From Sulfurimonas sp. hsl 1-7 (GTDB lineage Bacteria; Campylobacterota; Campylobacteria; Campylobacterales; Sulfurimonadaceae): DNA of 64,000 bases. The notes below the pieces were generated by a model. It was given only the letters and a program-made list of their open reading frames with translations, was not told where the DNA came from and searched no databases. The DNA lies in the NCBI RefSeq assembly GCF_030577135.1, contig NZ_JAUIRR010000001.1, forward strand, positions 372,001-436,000, written 5' to 3'. Shown piece after piece: positions 37,781 through 47,296 of this stretch (the stretch's first letter is position 1; each line of letters begins with the position of its first letter). Both the position numbers and the translations under genes were made by a program.

Positions 37781-38532
37781 GTTTTGGATTGTTAATAAAA
37801 AAGTTCATAAGCTTCTTTTTTGAGCCTATAGGGATAGTGACAACACTGCTTCTTTTAGGACTCTATTATCTTTACAGAAAAAAAGAAAAAAGAGCAAAGA
37901 ATTTTTTTCTTGGAACTGTTGTAACTCTCCTGTTTTTTTCCTATCCTCCCTTTGCAAACTTTTTAATAAGTAACTTGGAAAACCGCTATCAAAAGTATGA
38001 CTATACACAAGAGATACAATATATCCATATTCTTGGAAACGGACACACTACAGATCAAACACAGCCCATATCTTCTCAAATTTCCAATGATGGAACAAAG
38101 AGAGTTTTAGAAGGGGTAATACTGCATAGAAACATTCCTGATTCTAAGATCATTTTTACAGGGTTTGCAGGACGGACAGATACGCCAAATGCGATTATGA
38201 ATGCAAAACTTGCTTTGGCTTTAGGTGTAGATGAGAACTCTACGATCGTGAATTCTCTACCCGAAGATACAAGAGAAGAGGCGGAATTTACAAAAACAGT
38301 TGTGGGAGACAAACCATTTGTTCTAGTTACATCGGCATCACATATGCCCCGTGCTATGATGCTGTTTGAATCACTCGGTATGCATCCCATAGCAGCACCT
38401 ACGGCTTTTTATAAAGATGATGCTATCAGTTGGCTCAAAGCACCGAGTGCTCATGCATTTTTTGTTTCAACATTAGCAATGCATGAGTATGTCGGCATCC
38501 TATATGCAAAACTTAAAGCAGTTTTTTCATAA
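37777..38532 (+). CDS. ElyC/SanA/YdcF-family envelope protein (DUF218)
   Basis: A 251-residue protein with two N-terminal membrane helices (~10-30 and ~40-62). A DUF218 domain follows, with YIHILGNGHT, a glycine-rich FTGFAGRTDTPN, the EDTREEAEFT motif and VTSASHMPRAMMLF. E. coli ElyC and SanA, of this family, affect peptidoglycan and lipid-carrier-dependent polymer synthesis; the biochemical role is not settled. It overlaps the upstream hydrolase gene by 4 bases. Its 3' end overlaps the convergent all-helical gene by 20 bases. Confidence 0.87.
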   Translation: MSFGLLIKKFISFFFEPIGIVTTLLLLGLYYLYRKKEKRAKNFFLGTVVTLLFFSYPPFANFLISNLENRYQKYDYTQEIQYIHILGNGHTTDQTQPISSQISNDGTKRVLEGVILHRNIPDSKIIFTGFAGRTDTPNAIMNAKLALALGVDENSTIVNSLPEDTREEAEFTKTVVGDKPFVLVTSASHMPRAMMLFESLGMHPIAAPTAFYKDDAISWLKAPSAHAFFVSTLAMHEYVGILYAKLKAVFS

Positions 38533-39316
38533 GTTCGATGTGGTAAGATTCCTGGAAGTTGATAAAGTCGAAAAACTTACTCAGTTTCTCATCTTTGATA
38601 GCGTTACTTAACTCTTTACACATCTCTTTTGCAGCTTCCTCCTCCTCTATACCGTCATGAACAAACTGTTCAAGGTCTTTTACAATATAAGTTAGTTCGT
38701 GAAGTTGACGAGGCAGTGCTAGTATGCCGAGCTTTGCCATCATATTTCCAAACGATTTGAGATGGAAGTGTGACTCATCTATAAGGTCTTGAAACACATT
38801 GAAATGTAGAGAATTATTCGTACGTGCTTGCATATAGGCATAGACTAAAATAAGCTCATACTCTTTGTATGACTCTTCAAATAAAAAGAGTGTTAAAGCA
38901 TCTAAACTAGCTTGGTCAAGAGCATCCCATTTACGCTCTTTATTAAAAGCAGTAATCTTTTGGTCATTTGAAAAATCTGCCAGAAGCTGTTCAAGATATT
39001 CTAACAGGTAAGCATCATCAGTTTTTAGACGTTCACCCAAGATTGAAGCAGGGTAGTGTTGTATTGTAGTGATTGCTTTATTTTTTATATTGTTGAGTAC
39101 TTCAAAAACTGTTGTATGTTGTAACAGTTTTAATTCTCGATCGTAGTTATAATCATCCCCACTTGCTAGAATATCACTCCCCAGCCATTTCATATGGCGA
39201 AATGCTATTTGAGAAAAGTCATAGAGGCGTGATTTAATTGCTTCATCGTTGATCGCAAACGAGCCAAAGAGTATTACCAGCCAGAGTTCATGTTTTTGTT
39301 GATATATTTTATTCAT
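38513..39316 (-). CDS. all-helical protein, possibly ferritin-like, next to NifU-like gene
   Basis: About 267 residues from ATG 39316; an upstream in-frame start at 39331 adds five residues. It is predicted helical throughout and unrecognised by name. Carboxylate/histidine pairs that fit a four-helix metal site occur: EESYKEYE (~165), DESHFHLKSF (~190) and QESYHIELMKK at the C-terminus. This suggests a ferritin-like or rubrerythrin-like bundle, but it is only a pattern-level inference. It overlaps the end of the NifU-like gene by 8 bases and is the last gene of the leftward run, so a link to iron or Fe-S handling is plausible. Confidence 0.6.
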   Translation of the reverse strand: MNKIYQQKHELWLVILFGSFAINDEAIKSRLYDFSQIAFRHMKWLGSDILASGDDYNYDRELKLLQHTTVFEVLNNIKNKAITTIQHYPASILGERLKTDDAYLLEYLEQLLADFSNDQKITAFNKERKWDALDQASLDALTLFLFEESYKEYELILVYAYMQARTNNSLHFNVFQDLIDESHFHLKSFGNMMAKLGILALPRQLHELTYIVKDLEQFVHDGIEEEEAAKEMCKELSNAIKDEKLSKFFDFINFQESYHIELMKKLL

Positions 39317-39764
39317 CCTCTTGTACCTCACAACTATCTTTCATTTTCAGAACATGCAGCTCTTCATCTGCCCCATTAAGTCTGTTTTCATAGTTTTTGA
39401 TCGAAGCAATAAAAGCAGAAAAAACGATCTCTGCACATACTTTTTGCTGCGGAGTCATAGCTCCCAGTTTTTCGTTCATTTTTTGAATTGCTTTGTTTGC
39501 ATATTCGATATCATTTGTTTTGATCATCTCAGAGTACATAGAACCAATAACAACGGTGTCTTGACAACCGTTAGTCGCAAAACGTACATCAGTGATAGTT
39601 TCACCCTCAAGCTTTGTATAGAAGACCACATACTCTTTTGTTTTCTCATCAAGTGCTACACCTACACCGTCTGCATCATCAAGTTTCCCATAGTTTTTCG
39701 GGTCCATTAAATGCTCCAGTGTTTCAGGGTTTACACCCTCAGGCATCTTTACATCTTCAAACAT
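39309..39764 (-). CDS. NifU/IscU-like Fe-S scaffold homologue lacking the first cysteine
   Basis: A 151-residue protein with the NifU N-terminal/IscU fold. DPKNYGKLDDADGVGV matches the N-terminal region, VRFATNGCQDTV the second-cysteine loop (C67), and KVCAEIVFSAF the third-cysteine helix (C110). The first IscU cysteine, in the GAPACGD loop, is missing: the region reads DGVGVALDEKTKEY. An extra cysteine occurs near the C-terminus (C145). With two of three cluster ligands it may bind a cluster differently, act in delivery, or have lost scaffold function. It lies 12 bases after truA and overlaps the helical gene downstream. Confidence 0.78.
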   Translation of the reverse strand: MFEDVKMPEGVNPETLEHLMDPKNYGKLDDADGVGVALDEKTKEYVVFYTKLEGETITDVRFATNGCQDTVVIGSMYSEMIKTNDIEYANKAIQKMNEKLGAMTPQQKVCAEIVFSAFIASIKNYENRLNGADEELHVLKMKDSCEVQEDE

Positions 39765-39776
39765 TACAACTCCTTT

Positions 39777-40487
39777 TTAATATTTTACTTTCGCCAGATA
39801 AAGCCCGTTTGCAGGAGCGGGTTTGAGTCTATGGTTTTTTGTACACTCAAGCTTCTCTATAATCTGCTGCGCACTTAAATCCAGAAGTGCACCTGCCATA
39901 AAACGAATCTGTGTGCGTAAAAAACCGTTTGCTTCAAAGTTGAGGACAATCAGATCTTTATGTTGATATGCAAACGCTTTATAGATCTCCCTGACACTGC
40001 TTTTGGTATCGCTTCCCATTTTCATAAAGTTTGCAAAATCGTGTTCACCGATAAAGAGCTTGATGTTTTGTTGGAGGGTGTTGAAGTTTACCTGATCTAT
40101 AAAGGTGATGAAATCGTTCTCAAAAGGGTTTGATTCACCCACTTTGATCACGTATCTGTAAACTCTCGATTTTGCTCCATAGCGGGCATGAAAATCATCT
40201 GCGACCCGGAAGATACGTTTGACGTGTATTGTTTTTGGAAGCATCTCATTAAGAACCCGTTTGAGTTTTGTAAGATCATCCCAAAAAGGGGGCAGATCAA
40301 AGTGTGCTACCTGGTAAGAAGCATGTACACCTTTGTCTGTTCTCCCGCTTGCAACAGTTTTAGAGGTAATTCCCAGTTGCTTTAACACATTTTCCAGCTG
40401 TCCGAAGATAGTATTTTGAGAGCTTTTTTGGATCTGTGAACCCAGAAAGTGGGTTCCGTTATAAGAGAGAACTACAGCAACCCGCAT
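39777..40487 (-). CDS. truA: tRNA pseudouridine(38-40) synthase
   Basis: A 236-residue enzyme, close to the usual TruA length. The catalytic aspartate is in SGRTDKGVHA (D52), with YRYVI and the FLRTQIRFMAGALLDL segment near the C-terminus also typical. It isomerises uridines 38-40 in the anticodon stem of many tRNAs. It starts one base after the LptF-type permease stops, within the long leftward run. Confidence 0.96.
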   Translation of the reverse strand: MRVAVVLSYNGTHFLGSQIQKSSQNTIFGQLENVLKQLGITSKTVASGRTDKGVHASYQVAHFDLPPFWDDLTKLKRVLNEMLPKTIHVKRIFRVADDFHARYGAKSRVYRYVIKVGESNPFENDFITFIDQVNFNTLQQNIKLFIGEHDFANFMKMGSDTKSSVREIYKAFAYQHKDLIVLNFEANGFLRTQIRFMAGALLDLSAQQIIEKLECTKNHRLKPAPANGLYLAKVKY

Positions 40488-41510
40488 CTAAAATCTTTTG
40501 GCTATAGTTTTTCTGTAGATAAGGTAGGTACTAAGTATCCAGGCAAGAGCTACTAGATAGATAGTATGGTATCCGAGTGTACGGTGCAGAGACATGGCCG
40601 CACCGTAGTAGATGATGATTCCTAAAAATATATAGAGATAAATTTTAGACTTTTGATGTCTTGCATGAACCACCCCGATAGATACAATCAAAAAGATAGA
40701 AAGGAGTGGAAACAGACTTAAAAGAGTATCTGTTATAAGGAGTCTGTCTTTTTTCTTTCTTCCCTCGTCATTACTCCAAAACTCTAATGGCATCTGGTAT
40801 GTTTTCAGGGATGCTTGGAGTGTATCGTAGATAGTCATCTCTTCAAAGTTGATCTGAGTAAACTTATCTTTTGAGTAGCTGTACCCCTCACCGTTTTTAA
40901 GCTCTAGCTGCAATACACCGCCGTCATTGATTACATTTGCTTGTTGTGCAGAGATTAGGATCTCTTCATCGTTTTGTTTGTTAAATAAAAAGACATCTTC
41001 GTAGCGCTTTTTCTCTTTATCCTCTTTACCGATGTATAAAAGCCAGTCTCCGAAATTATTTCCAAATTCGCTTGCGGAAAGGTTGAATTTCGCTTCACTT
41101 TTTTTCTGATCTATAAAGTTGTCAGAGAGGTTGTCCGTATGCGGGTACAACATAAAAAAGTTGATAAACAAAAGCATAGAGAGTAGAAATGCCGGAACAA
41201 AAAGTGTTTTTACTAAAAATGAAGGCTTTATCCCAAGGGCAAAAATAACTACGATTTCATTATCGTTTGAGAGTTTAAAAATAGACAAAACGGCTGCAAT
41301 GAAAAAAGAGATAGGCAGGGTATAAAACAGGATGTCCGGCAATACAAACATATAGAGTTTTACCATGTCTAAAAGTGAGAGTTTAATGATCGCCGTATAG
41401 GTTGCTAGCTTGATCGAGAAGATCATTGACGCAATGACAAACAGCGGTAAAAACATCGATAAAAATACCGATGAAAGGTTTGAAAGTATATAACGTCTAA
41501 GTTTATTCAT
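40488..41510 (-). CDS. lptF: LptF/LptG-family lipopolysaccharide export permease
   Basis: A 340-residue membrane protein with helices near the N-terminus (~12-35, 50-75 and 95-120), a central periplasmic jellyroll region (~125-255) and helices at the C-terminus (~265-335). This is the YjgP/YjgQ layout. FVLPDILFYTLPISFFIAA is a recognisable family stretch. It forms the inner-membrane part of the LPS extraction machine with LptB and a second permease. I chose lptF over lptG from general resemblance only. It abuts truA and shares one base with the prepilin peptidase stop. Confidence 0.85.
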   Translation of the reverse strand: MNKLRRYILSNLSSVFLSMFLPLFVIASMIFSIKLATYTAIIKLSLLDMVKLYMFVLPDILFYTLPISFFIAAVLSIFKLSNDNEIVVIFALGIKPSFLVKTLFVPAFLLSMLLFINFFMLYPHTDNLSDNFIDQKKSEAKFNLSASEFGNNFGDWLLYIGKEDKEKKRYEDVFLFNKQNDEEILISAQQANVINDGGVLQLELKNGEGYSYSKDKFTQINFEEMTIYDTLQASLKTYQMPLEFWSNDEGRKKKDRLLITDTLLSLFPLLSIFLIVSIGVVHARHQKSKIYLYIFLGIIIYYGAAMSLHRTLGYHTIYLVALAWILSTYLIYRKTIAKRF

Positions 41511-42328
41511 TAAAAGTTTGCCTCAATATATGCATAAATTTGTGTGTCGTAAACAAAAGTGATAAGTGTTGCAAGTGCCAAAAACGGTACGAAAGGGACA
41601 CGTTGTTCCTCTGCCGGTCTGTTTAAAAGCAAAAGCATAACAGGGAGTGCTAAAAGTGCCGATAAAAATACAGCAAAAAGTCCAAGCTTGATCCCTAAAA
41701 GTGCACCCATAGTAGCTGCAACCATAATGTCGCCTTCACCCATCGCTTCGATCATAGGTGTACGATCGTAGTGTTTGTTCCATGATGTTTTAGATTTCAG
41801 TCCTGCACGATATACCGATGATGTAAGGTAGTATGAAAGGGCAAAACGAAGCAGGGTAAAACCACCTGCGAATAAAAGAGCATTTTGGGCATTTTCTAAA
41901 AATGAAGGGATTGAAAAAGCTCCGAAAATTGCAAAAATGATCGCTAAAAGGTTCAGTGAATCGGGAACCATTTTGTACTTAAAATCGATCATAGAAAGAG
42001 CCAGTAGCATTAAAAAACTCATAGCTACCGAAAATGCAGGGAAATTAAGCCCATATTTGAGTGCTACTAAGAAAAATATCGCTCCGGATGCAAGCTCAAT
42101 TAAAGGGTACTGAATCGATATTTTTGTTTTACAATAAGCACATTTTCCGCCAAGAAAAAGCCACGAAAATAAAGGGATGTTATGCCAAGGTTTTAGAGGT
42201 GTGTTGCATGATGTACAGTGTGAAGGGGTAAAAACGACACTTTCACCTTCTGGGATACGTAAAATGACAACATTTAAAAATGATCCAAATAAAATTCCAA
42301 ACAGTGATGCTATGAGTAACTCTATCAT
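41510..42328 (-). CDS. pilD: prepilin peptidase/N-methyltransferase (type IV leader peptidase)
   Basis: A 272-residue polytopic membrane protein. The N-terminal GSFLNVVILRIPEGE, two CxxC pairs (CTSC and CAYC) of the methyltransferase zinc region, and the two aspartate motifs SMIDFKYKMVPD and GEGDIM (GxGD protease type) identify it. It cleaves and N-methylates type IV pilin-like or type II secretion pseudopilin precursors. No pilin gene is in the window. It overlaps uppS by 4 bases (ATGA) and lptF by one base. Confidence 0.93.
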   Translation of the reverse strand: MIELLIASLFGILFGSFLNVVILRIPEGESVVFTPSHCTSCNTPLKPWHNIPLFSWLFLGGKCAYCKTKISIQYPLIELASGAIFFLVALKYGLNFPAFSVAMSFLMLLALSMIDFKYKMVPDSLNLLAIIFAIFGAFSIPSFLENAQNALLFAGGFTLLRFALSYYLTSSVYRAGLKSKTSWNKHYDRTPMIEAMGEGDIMVAATMGALLGIKLGLFAVFLSALLALPVMLLLLNRPAEEQRVPFVPFLALATLITFVYDTQIYAYIEANF

Positions 42329-43002
42329 TTTAGTCCGCCAAATCGTCTTTCAACTTTTTTAAATTTTTTGATTATTTTATCCAACTCTTTTGCACTGAAA
42401 TCCGGCCAGAGTGTATCTGTAAAAAAGAGTTCGGCATACGCTGCCTGCCATAGTAAAAAGTTGGAGAGTCTGTGATCTCCCCCTGTTCTTATAAGCAGAT
42501 CAACATCTGTTTTACAATCGAGTGCATTTTCCAGCATCTCCTGTGTAATGTCGCCATCAGACTCTTTTAGGGAATTAAAAGCACGAAGAATCTCATCCTG
42601 TGCACCATAATTAAGTGCCAAAGATTGTACCAAGCCGTCACAGTGTGCAGTTTTTTCTTTTACCGATTGGATCGTCGTTTGGAGTTGTTTTGAGAATGCT
42701 CTTAAATCTCCGATCGGTTCAAAGCGTATATTGTGTTGCAGATATGTTTCTAATTCCTGCTTGAGATATTTATCGAGCAGTTTCATCAAAAATTCAACCT
42801 CTAAACGCGGACGTTTCCAGTTTTCAGTTGAAAAAGCATATAGGGTTAAACGCTCAATCTCTTCATGAGCTGCACAAAAAGATGTGATCTCACGCACGAT
42901 CTTTGCTCCGGCTTCATGACCTGTTGAACGTTTTTTCCCACGCTCTTCAGCCCATCTGCCGTTGCCGTCCATAATGATCGCTATATGCCCAAGTTTATTC
43001 AT
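42325..43002 (-). CDS. uppS: isoprenyl transferase (undecaprenyl diphosphate synthase)
   Basis: A 225-residue cis-prenyltransferase. HIAIIMDGNGRWAEERG contains the catalytic aspartate and glycine-arginine motif, followed by GHEAGAK, LTLYAFSTENWKRP, ALNYGAQDE and DLLIRTGGDHRLSNFLLWQ. It makes the C55 lipid carrier for peptidoglycan and other wall polymers. It overlaps coaBC by 8 bases and the prepilin peptidase by 4. Confidence 0.97.
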   Translation of the reverse strand: MNKLGHIAIIMDGNGRWAEERGKKRSTGHEAGAKIVREITSFCAAHEEIERLTLYAFSTENWKRPRLEVEFLMKLLDKYLKQELETYLQHNIRFEPIGDLRAFSKQLQTTIQSVKEKTAHCDGLVQSLALNYGAQDEILRAFNSLKESDGDITQEMLENALDCKTDVDLLIRTGGDHRLSNFLLWQAAYAELFFTDTLWPDFSAKELDKIIKKFKKVERRFGGLK

Positions 43003-44278
43003 TTGCAGTTTCTAACTCTTTCGCATTTTCTAAAATATCAAACGATAGATCAAGTTTTGCTGCTCTAGGTAATAATGTTGCATCTTCTTTTGTAATAAAC
43101 TCTATCTCGTTCGTATCTGTCCCGAAACTAGAAGAGTTTTTTAGGATGTTTAAACAAACGGCGTCTATCCCTTTGTTGTTTAACATATTGGTTGCATTTG
43201 CTTTTGCAGTTTGTGGATCCATCTCAGCTTTAAAGCCTACAACTTTGATCCCCTCTTTGTTGATTGAACCCAAAATATCTACATTTTTCTTTAATGAAAG
43301 TTCCCACTCATCACCCAATATATCTTTTTTTAGTTTCCCGCTTTGTGTAAATGCCGGGATATAGTCGCTTACTGCTGCAGCCATAAACAGATAAGGTGTC
43401 TTTTCAATACGATGGATATGCTCGTCACGCATTAAGGTCGCTTTAGAGATTTTCCCTTTTTTCGCAATGCGGATAGAGTCTACTAGATACTCCATCATCT
43501 CTGCACTATCTTCAACGTGAATTTTATGCATATTTTTCGGCAGATCAGCACTCAGTTTTGTTGCAATCAGGTTGACATCCGCACCTTTTAAATAGAGTGC
43601 AGTTGCAACAGCTGAAGCCATCTTTCCGCTTGAAAAGTTAGAGAGATAACGTACATCATCGATCTTCTCGATAGTACCGCCGCCTGTAACCATCACCATG
43701 CGATCACTCCAGAAATCATCTTTTAAAAGCTCGCGAGCCGTTGCGTAAAAGATATCGAGCGGTTCAGCCATAGCACCGTCACCCGTTGTTTTACATGCGA
43801 GTTCTTTTGTCTGTGTATCTACCATTGTAAAGTTAGCTATAGCAAGCATTTTCAGGTTCGCCTGGCTAATTGGATGTTGCAGCATATTTGTATTTGCCGA
43901 AGGAGCTAGGATCTTAACATCAGGATAGGCAAGGGCTACTTGAAGCAGGATATTGTCAGCTATAGCGTTAGCGAGTTTTGCAATCGTATTTGCAGTTGCG
44001 GGTGCAATCACCATAATATCTGCCCATTGTGCAAGTTTTATATGGTTGTGATCATTAGTCCAGTCTTCGTTAGTATCGTCAAGAACTTTGTTTGAAGTGA
44101 GTGTCTCAAATGTAAGAGGTGTTACAAACTTCTTTGCAGCTTCACTCATCACTACACGAACTTCTGCACCCGATTTTACAAACAGACGTGCAAGTTCAAG
44201 TGACTTATAGACTGCTATTGAGCCAGTGACCGCTAAAATGATTTTTTTATTTTTTAGTAAATTTTGTGAAATTTCCAT
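42995..44278 (-). CDS. coaBC: bifunctional phosphopantothenoylcysteine decarboxylase/phosphopantothenate-cysteine ligase
   Basis: A 427-residue fusion that makes 4'-phosphopantetheine for coenzyme A. The CoaC flavoprotein half (1-190) shows ILAVTGSIAVYKSLELAR, LAQWADIMVIAPATANTIAK and ANTNMLQHP. The CoaB half (~195-420) shows MVTGGGTIEKIDDVRYLSN, FMAAAVSDYIPA and VGFKAE. A lysine-rich insertion near residues 275-300 is somewhat longer than usual. It lies 63 bases after glmU and overlaps uppS. Confidence 0.96.
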   Translation of the reverse strand: MEISQNLLKNKKIILAVTGSIAVYKSLELARLFVKSGAEVRVVMSEAAKKFVTPLTFETLTSNKVLDDTNEDWTNDHNHIKLAQWADIMVIAPATANTIAKLANAIADNILLQVALAYPDVKILAPSANTNMLQHPISQANLKMLAIANFTMVDTQTKELACKTTGDGAMAEPLDIFYATARELLKDDFWSDRMVMVTGGGTIEKIDDVRYLSNFSSGKMASAVATALYLKGADVNLIATKLSADLPKNMHKIHVEDSAEMMEYLVDSIRIAKKGKISKATLMRDEHIHRIEKTPYLFMAAAVSDYIPAFTQSGKLKKDILGDEWELSLKKNVDILGSINKEGIKVVGFKAEMDPQTAKANATNMLNNKGIDAVCLNILKNSSSFGTDTNEIEFITKEDATLLPRAAKLDLSFDILENAKELETANE

Positions 44279-44341
44279 ATTTTATCTTTAGTATTTATAA
44301 TTTTATGTATTTTACCCTAAAATGCTTATAGTTTTTAGAGT

Positions 44342-45646
44342 TTATTTTTTCCCAAAAAATTTATAATAAAAATCTTTTACAAGTCTCATCTTTGTACGAC
44401 TGATAACTAAGTTGCCACTTGTAATCTCACCGCTTGTTACCGTAGTTCCAGCTGCAATCATCACATCATCTTCTATAGTAACAGGGGCTACAAGTTGTGA
44501 GTCACTCCCTACAAAAACGTTTTTCCCTATTTTTGTTTTATACTTTTTAAGACCGTCATAGTTACATGTAATAGTTCCCGCACCGATGTTCGTACCCTCA
44601 TCGATCTCTGCATCTCCAAGGTAGCTTAGATGTCCTGCTTTTACACCTTTAAGTGTCGCTTTTTTTACCTCTACAAAGTTACCTATATGGGTATCTTCGA
44701 TCGAAGAAGCCGGACGGAGGTGTGCAAGTGGTCCAACATCGGAATTTTTAACAATGCTATCTTCAATTACCGAATGTGCTTTGATAATAGAGTTTATAAT
44801 TTGAGAATTTCCTGTGATTCTTACACCGTTTTCTAGGGTACATTCCCCTTCAAATACAACATCATCTTCTATATAAACAGTTGAAGGCAGCTGCATACTG
44901 ACACCTGCATTCATCCATTTTGTTCTAATACGATCTTGCATAATCGCCTCAGAATCGGCTAAATCTTTTTTAGAATTTACCCCTTTAAAATGTTCTTCGT
45001 CAACTAAAAGAGGTGATATTGTAAGTCCATCTTTTTTTGCCATAGCAATCAGGTCTGTAAGGTAGTACTCCTCTTGGGCATTATCGTTTGAAAGAAGGGG
45101 GATATATTTTTCTAAAACATCTTTTTTAAAGGCATAGATACCTGCATTTACTGTTGTAACGTTAAGCTCGGCACGATTTGCGTCTTTTTGTTCAACAATG
45201 TATTGCACTTCATTATTGTCGATAACAACACGCCCGTATCCGTTTGGATCTTGTAAGTCAAAGATACTCATGATGATATCTGCATCGTTATGTAAAAATC
45301 CGTGAAGCGATTCTGCAGTAATTAAAGGCATATCCCCGTTTAATACCAATACTTTTTCATTCTTCGGTGCTACATTTTTCATTGCACCTCCGGTTCCAGG
45401 AAAATTTACGGCATCTTGCTCAACAAAAGTAATATCATCAAAATAGTTTTGCATCGTCTCTTTTACTTGCTCTTTTTGGTGTGCAATAACTACAGATACA
45501 TCGTTTGAGAGTTCTTTAGAGGCTTTTATAATATGGTAAAGCATCGGTTTTCCTGAGATCTCATGTAAAACCTTTGCCTTGTTTGATTTCATACGGCTAC
45601 CTTTTCCCGCCGCTAATATCACTATACTAATACTATTTAAATTCAT
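44342..45646 (-). CDS. glmU: bifunctional N-acetylglucosamine-1-phosphate uridyltransferase/glucosamine-1-phosphate acetyltransferase
   Basis: About 434 residues from ATG 45646; a GTG at 45658 would add four. The N-terminal nucleotidyltransferase has [29 protein letters not shown] and GYGRVV. The C-terminal left-handed beta-helix has repeated hexapeptides, [24 protein letters not shown] and [11 protein letters not shown]. It makes UDP-GlcNAc for peptidoglycan and LPS. It is first in the leftward run and divergent from motA. Confidence 0.97.
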   Translation of the reverse strand: MNLNSISIVILAAGKGSRMKSNKAKVLHEISGKPMLYHIIKASKELSNDVSVVIAHQKEQVKETMQNYFDDITFVEQDAVNFPGTGGAMKNVAPKNEKVLVLNGDMPLITAESLHGFLHNDADIIMSIFDLQDPNGYGRVVIDNNEVQYIVEQKDANRAELNVTTVNAGIYAFKKDVLEKYIPLLSNDNAQEEYYLTDLIAMAKKDGLTISPLLVDEEHFKGVNSKKDLADSEAIMQDRIRTKWMNAGVSMQLPSTVYIEDDVVFEGECTLENGVRITGNSQIINSIIKAHSVIEDSIVKNSDVGPLAHLRPASSIEDTHIGNFVEVKKATLKGVKAGHLSYLGDAEIDEGTNIGAGTITCNYDGLKKYKTKIGKNVFVGSDSQLVAPVTIEDDVMIAAGTTVTSGEITSGNLVISRTKMRLVKDFYYKFFGKK

Positions 45647-45710
45647 TATAATTTTCACTTTCTGTTTAATTTCAAAATTTTACCATAAATGTTAATTTAA
45701 TTTGTGGTAT

Positions 45711-45716
45711 TATAAT
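45711..45716 (+). promoter_or_regulatory. -10 hexamer of likely motA promoter
   Basis: A perfect TATAAT sits 28 bases before the motA ATG, in the short glmU-motA divergent region. I see no convincing FliA (TAAA/CGAT-type) or sigma54 (GG/GC) elements, so vegetative sigma70 control is the simplest reading. Confidence 0.45.
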
Positions 45717-45744
45717 GTGTTTATAAAATTTTATAAGGTTTGTG

Positions 45745-46509
45745 ATGGATTTAGGTACGGTCATTGGTCTAGTGTTGATTTTGGCTCTTTTATTTGGAGC
45801 TATGGCGATGGGTGTTGGTATCGGTGCCTACATAGATATTCCTTCTGTTTTAATTGTTATCGGTGGTTCAATAGGTTCATTAATGATCGCTTTTAAACCG
45901 GCGCAGATGAAAAAGTTTACGAAAATTTTCATGATAGCTGTTAAGCCGACTGAAGAGGATGTAAACGATCTTATAAAAAAACTGGTCGAATTTGCGACAA
46001 AAGCTAGAAAAGAGGGGATCCTCGCTTTAGAAGGTGATGTTAATAACGAAGAGAACGAGTTTTTAAGAAAAGGCCTCTCTATGGCAATTGACGGGAGTGA
46101 ACCCGATACTATTCGTGATCTTTTAGAGATAGATATGGAGCAAACAAGTACACGCCATAAGTCGTATGCTTCTATATTTTCAACATGGGCGGGGCTTGCC
46201 GGAGCAATGGGTATGATCGGTACACTTATCGGTCTGGTTGCGATGCTTTTAAATATGGCTGATCCTTCAGCGATTGGTCCGTCTATGGCAGTTGCTTTAC
46301 TTACGACAATGTACGGTGCGATGATCGGAAATATTTTCGGTGCACCGATTGCGAATGTTTTAAATATTAGAGATGATGATGAAACAATGGTTAAGCAGAT
46401 TGTTTTAGAGGGTATTATGTCTATTCAAGCGGGTGATGCTCCAAGAGTTTTAGAAGCAAAACTTCTTGCATACTTAGCTCCGTCTGAGCGTTCAAGCCAG
46501 TTTGATTAA
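45745..46509 (+). CDS. motA: flagellar motor stator protein MotA
   Basis: A 254-residue inner membrane protein. I start it at ATG 45745 with TAAGG just upstream; an in-frame GTG at 45742 is one codon earlier. Four membrane helices are visible: MDLGTVIGLVLILALLF and IPSVLIVIGGSIG at the N-terminus, then AGAMGMIGTLIGLVAML and VALLTTMYGAMIGNIFGAP. The cytoplasmic loop carries charged residues for rotor contact. Together with MotB it forms the ion-conducting stator. The motB gene follows 10 bases later. Confidence 0.96.
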   Translation: MDLGTVIGLVLILALLFGAMAMGVGIGAYIDIPSVLIVIGGSIGSLMIAFKPAQMKKFTKIFMIAVKPTEEDVNDLIKKLVEFATKARKEGILALEGDVNNEENEFLRKGLSMAIDGSEPDTIRDLLEIDMEQTSTRHKSYASIFSTWAGLAGAMGMIGTLIGLVAMLLNMADPSAIGPSMAVALLTTMYGAMIGNIFGAPIANVLNIRDDDETMVKQIVLEGIMSIQAGDAPRVLEAKLLAYLAPSERSSQFD

Positions 46510-46519
46510 CGGATAACTG

Positions 46520-47293
46520 ATGGCAAAAAAGCATAAGTGTCCTGAATGTGAAAAGTGTATGCCGGCATGGCTAGCTGCCTTTGGAGACTTAATGTCTCTG
46601 CTCCTTTGTTTCTTTGTTCTGCTTCTCTCTATGTCAAGTATGGATGCAAAAAAGATCTCTGAAGCTATCGGATCTCTTAGCGGTGCGATGAGTGTTCTAG
46701 AGGGTGGGGTAAAAACCGAAATCTCTAAGCAGCGTATTCAAGAATCAACTCCGATTGAAACAAAAGATGAAACAAGCCAGACGGTAAATAGAATTCAGCA
46801 AGCGATAGCTGAAGCTAATGAGATGGTTAAAAAAGAACAGGGCCCTGAGATTACATTAGAAGAAGCACAGGAAGGTTTTGTGATTAAACTTCCTGCTACA
46901 CTGTTATTTAAACCGGGAAGTGCAACTATAGATAATCAAGATGCATTACTTTTCCTTAAACGTATGTCTCTTCTAATTGATGAGATGCCAAACGATGTAG
47001 AGATGAGTGTTCAAGGTCATACTGACGATACAGGACCCGGTGTAAACTCTCCTTTTAAAGATAATTGGGAACTCTCAACTGCAAGAGCCATTTCAGTACT
47101 TAAAGAGTTGGTAATTGACGGTGTGGATCCAAAACGGATGAATGCAACAGGATATGCAGAGTTTAGACCTGTCGCTACCAATGTAACTAGATTAGGTAGA
47201 GAGCAAAACCGTAGAGTTGAACTCCATTTCTTTGGTGCAAAGAATAAACCTGCAAAAGAGAAGAACTCTATACTAGATAAGGCAGAGATGTAA
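46520..47293 (+). CDS. motB: flagellar motor stator protein MotB
   Basis: A 257-residue protein. A cytoplasmic N-terminus with cysteines 7, 10 and 13 (CPECEKC) precedes the single membrane helix that carries the ion-binding D23 (AFGDLMSLLLCFFVLLLS). A plug/linker (~60-115) leads to an OmpA-like peptidoglycan-binding domain (LFKPGSATID, VQGHTDDTG and NRRVELHFFG). It anchors the stator to the wall. The cysteine cluster is common in epsilonproteobacterial MotB. It is followed 3 bases later by fliP. Confidence 0.96.
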   Translation: MAKKHKCPECEKCMPAWLAAFGDLMSLLLCFFVLLLSMSSMDAKKISEAIGSLSGAMSVLEGGVKTEISKQRIQESTPIETKDETSQTVNRIQQAIAEANEMVKKEQGPEITLEEAQEGFVIKLPATLLFKPGSATIDNQDALLFLKRMSLLIDEMPNDVEMSVQGHTDDTGPGVNSPFKDNWELSTARAISVLKELVIDGVDPKRMNATGYAEFRPVATNVTRLGREQNRRVELHFFGAKNKPAKEKNSILDKAEM

Positions 47294-47296
47294 ATA

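Noticed and set aside
39321-39710. A 129-codon + strand frame over the NifU-like gene
   Set aside because: It is the antisense shadow of a conserved-fold gene, with cysteine- and phenylalanine-rich noise and no domain.
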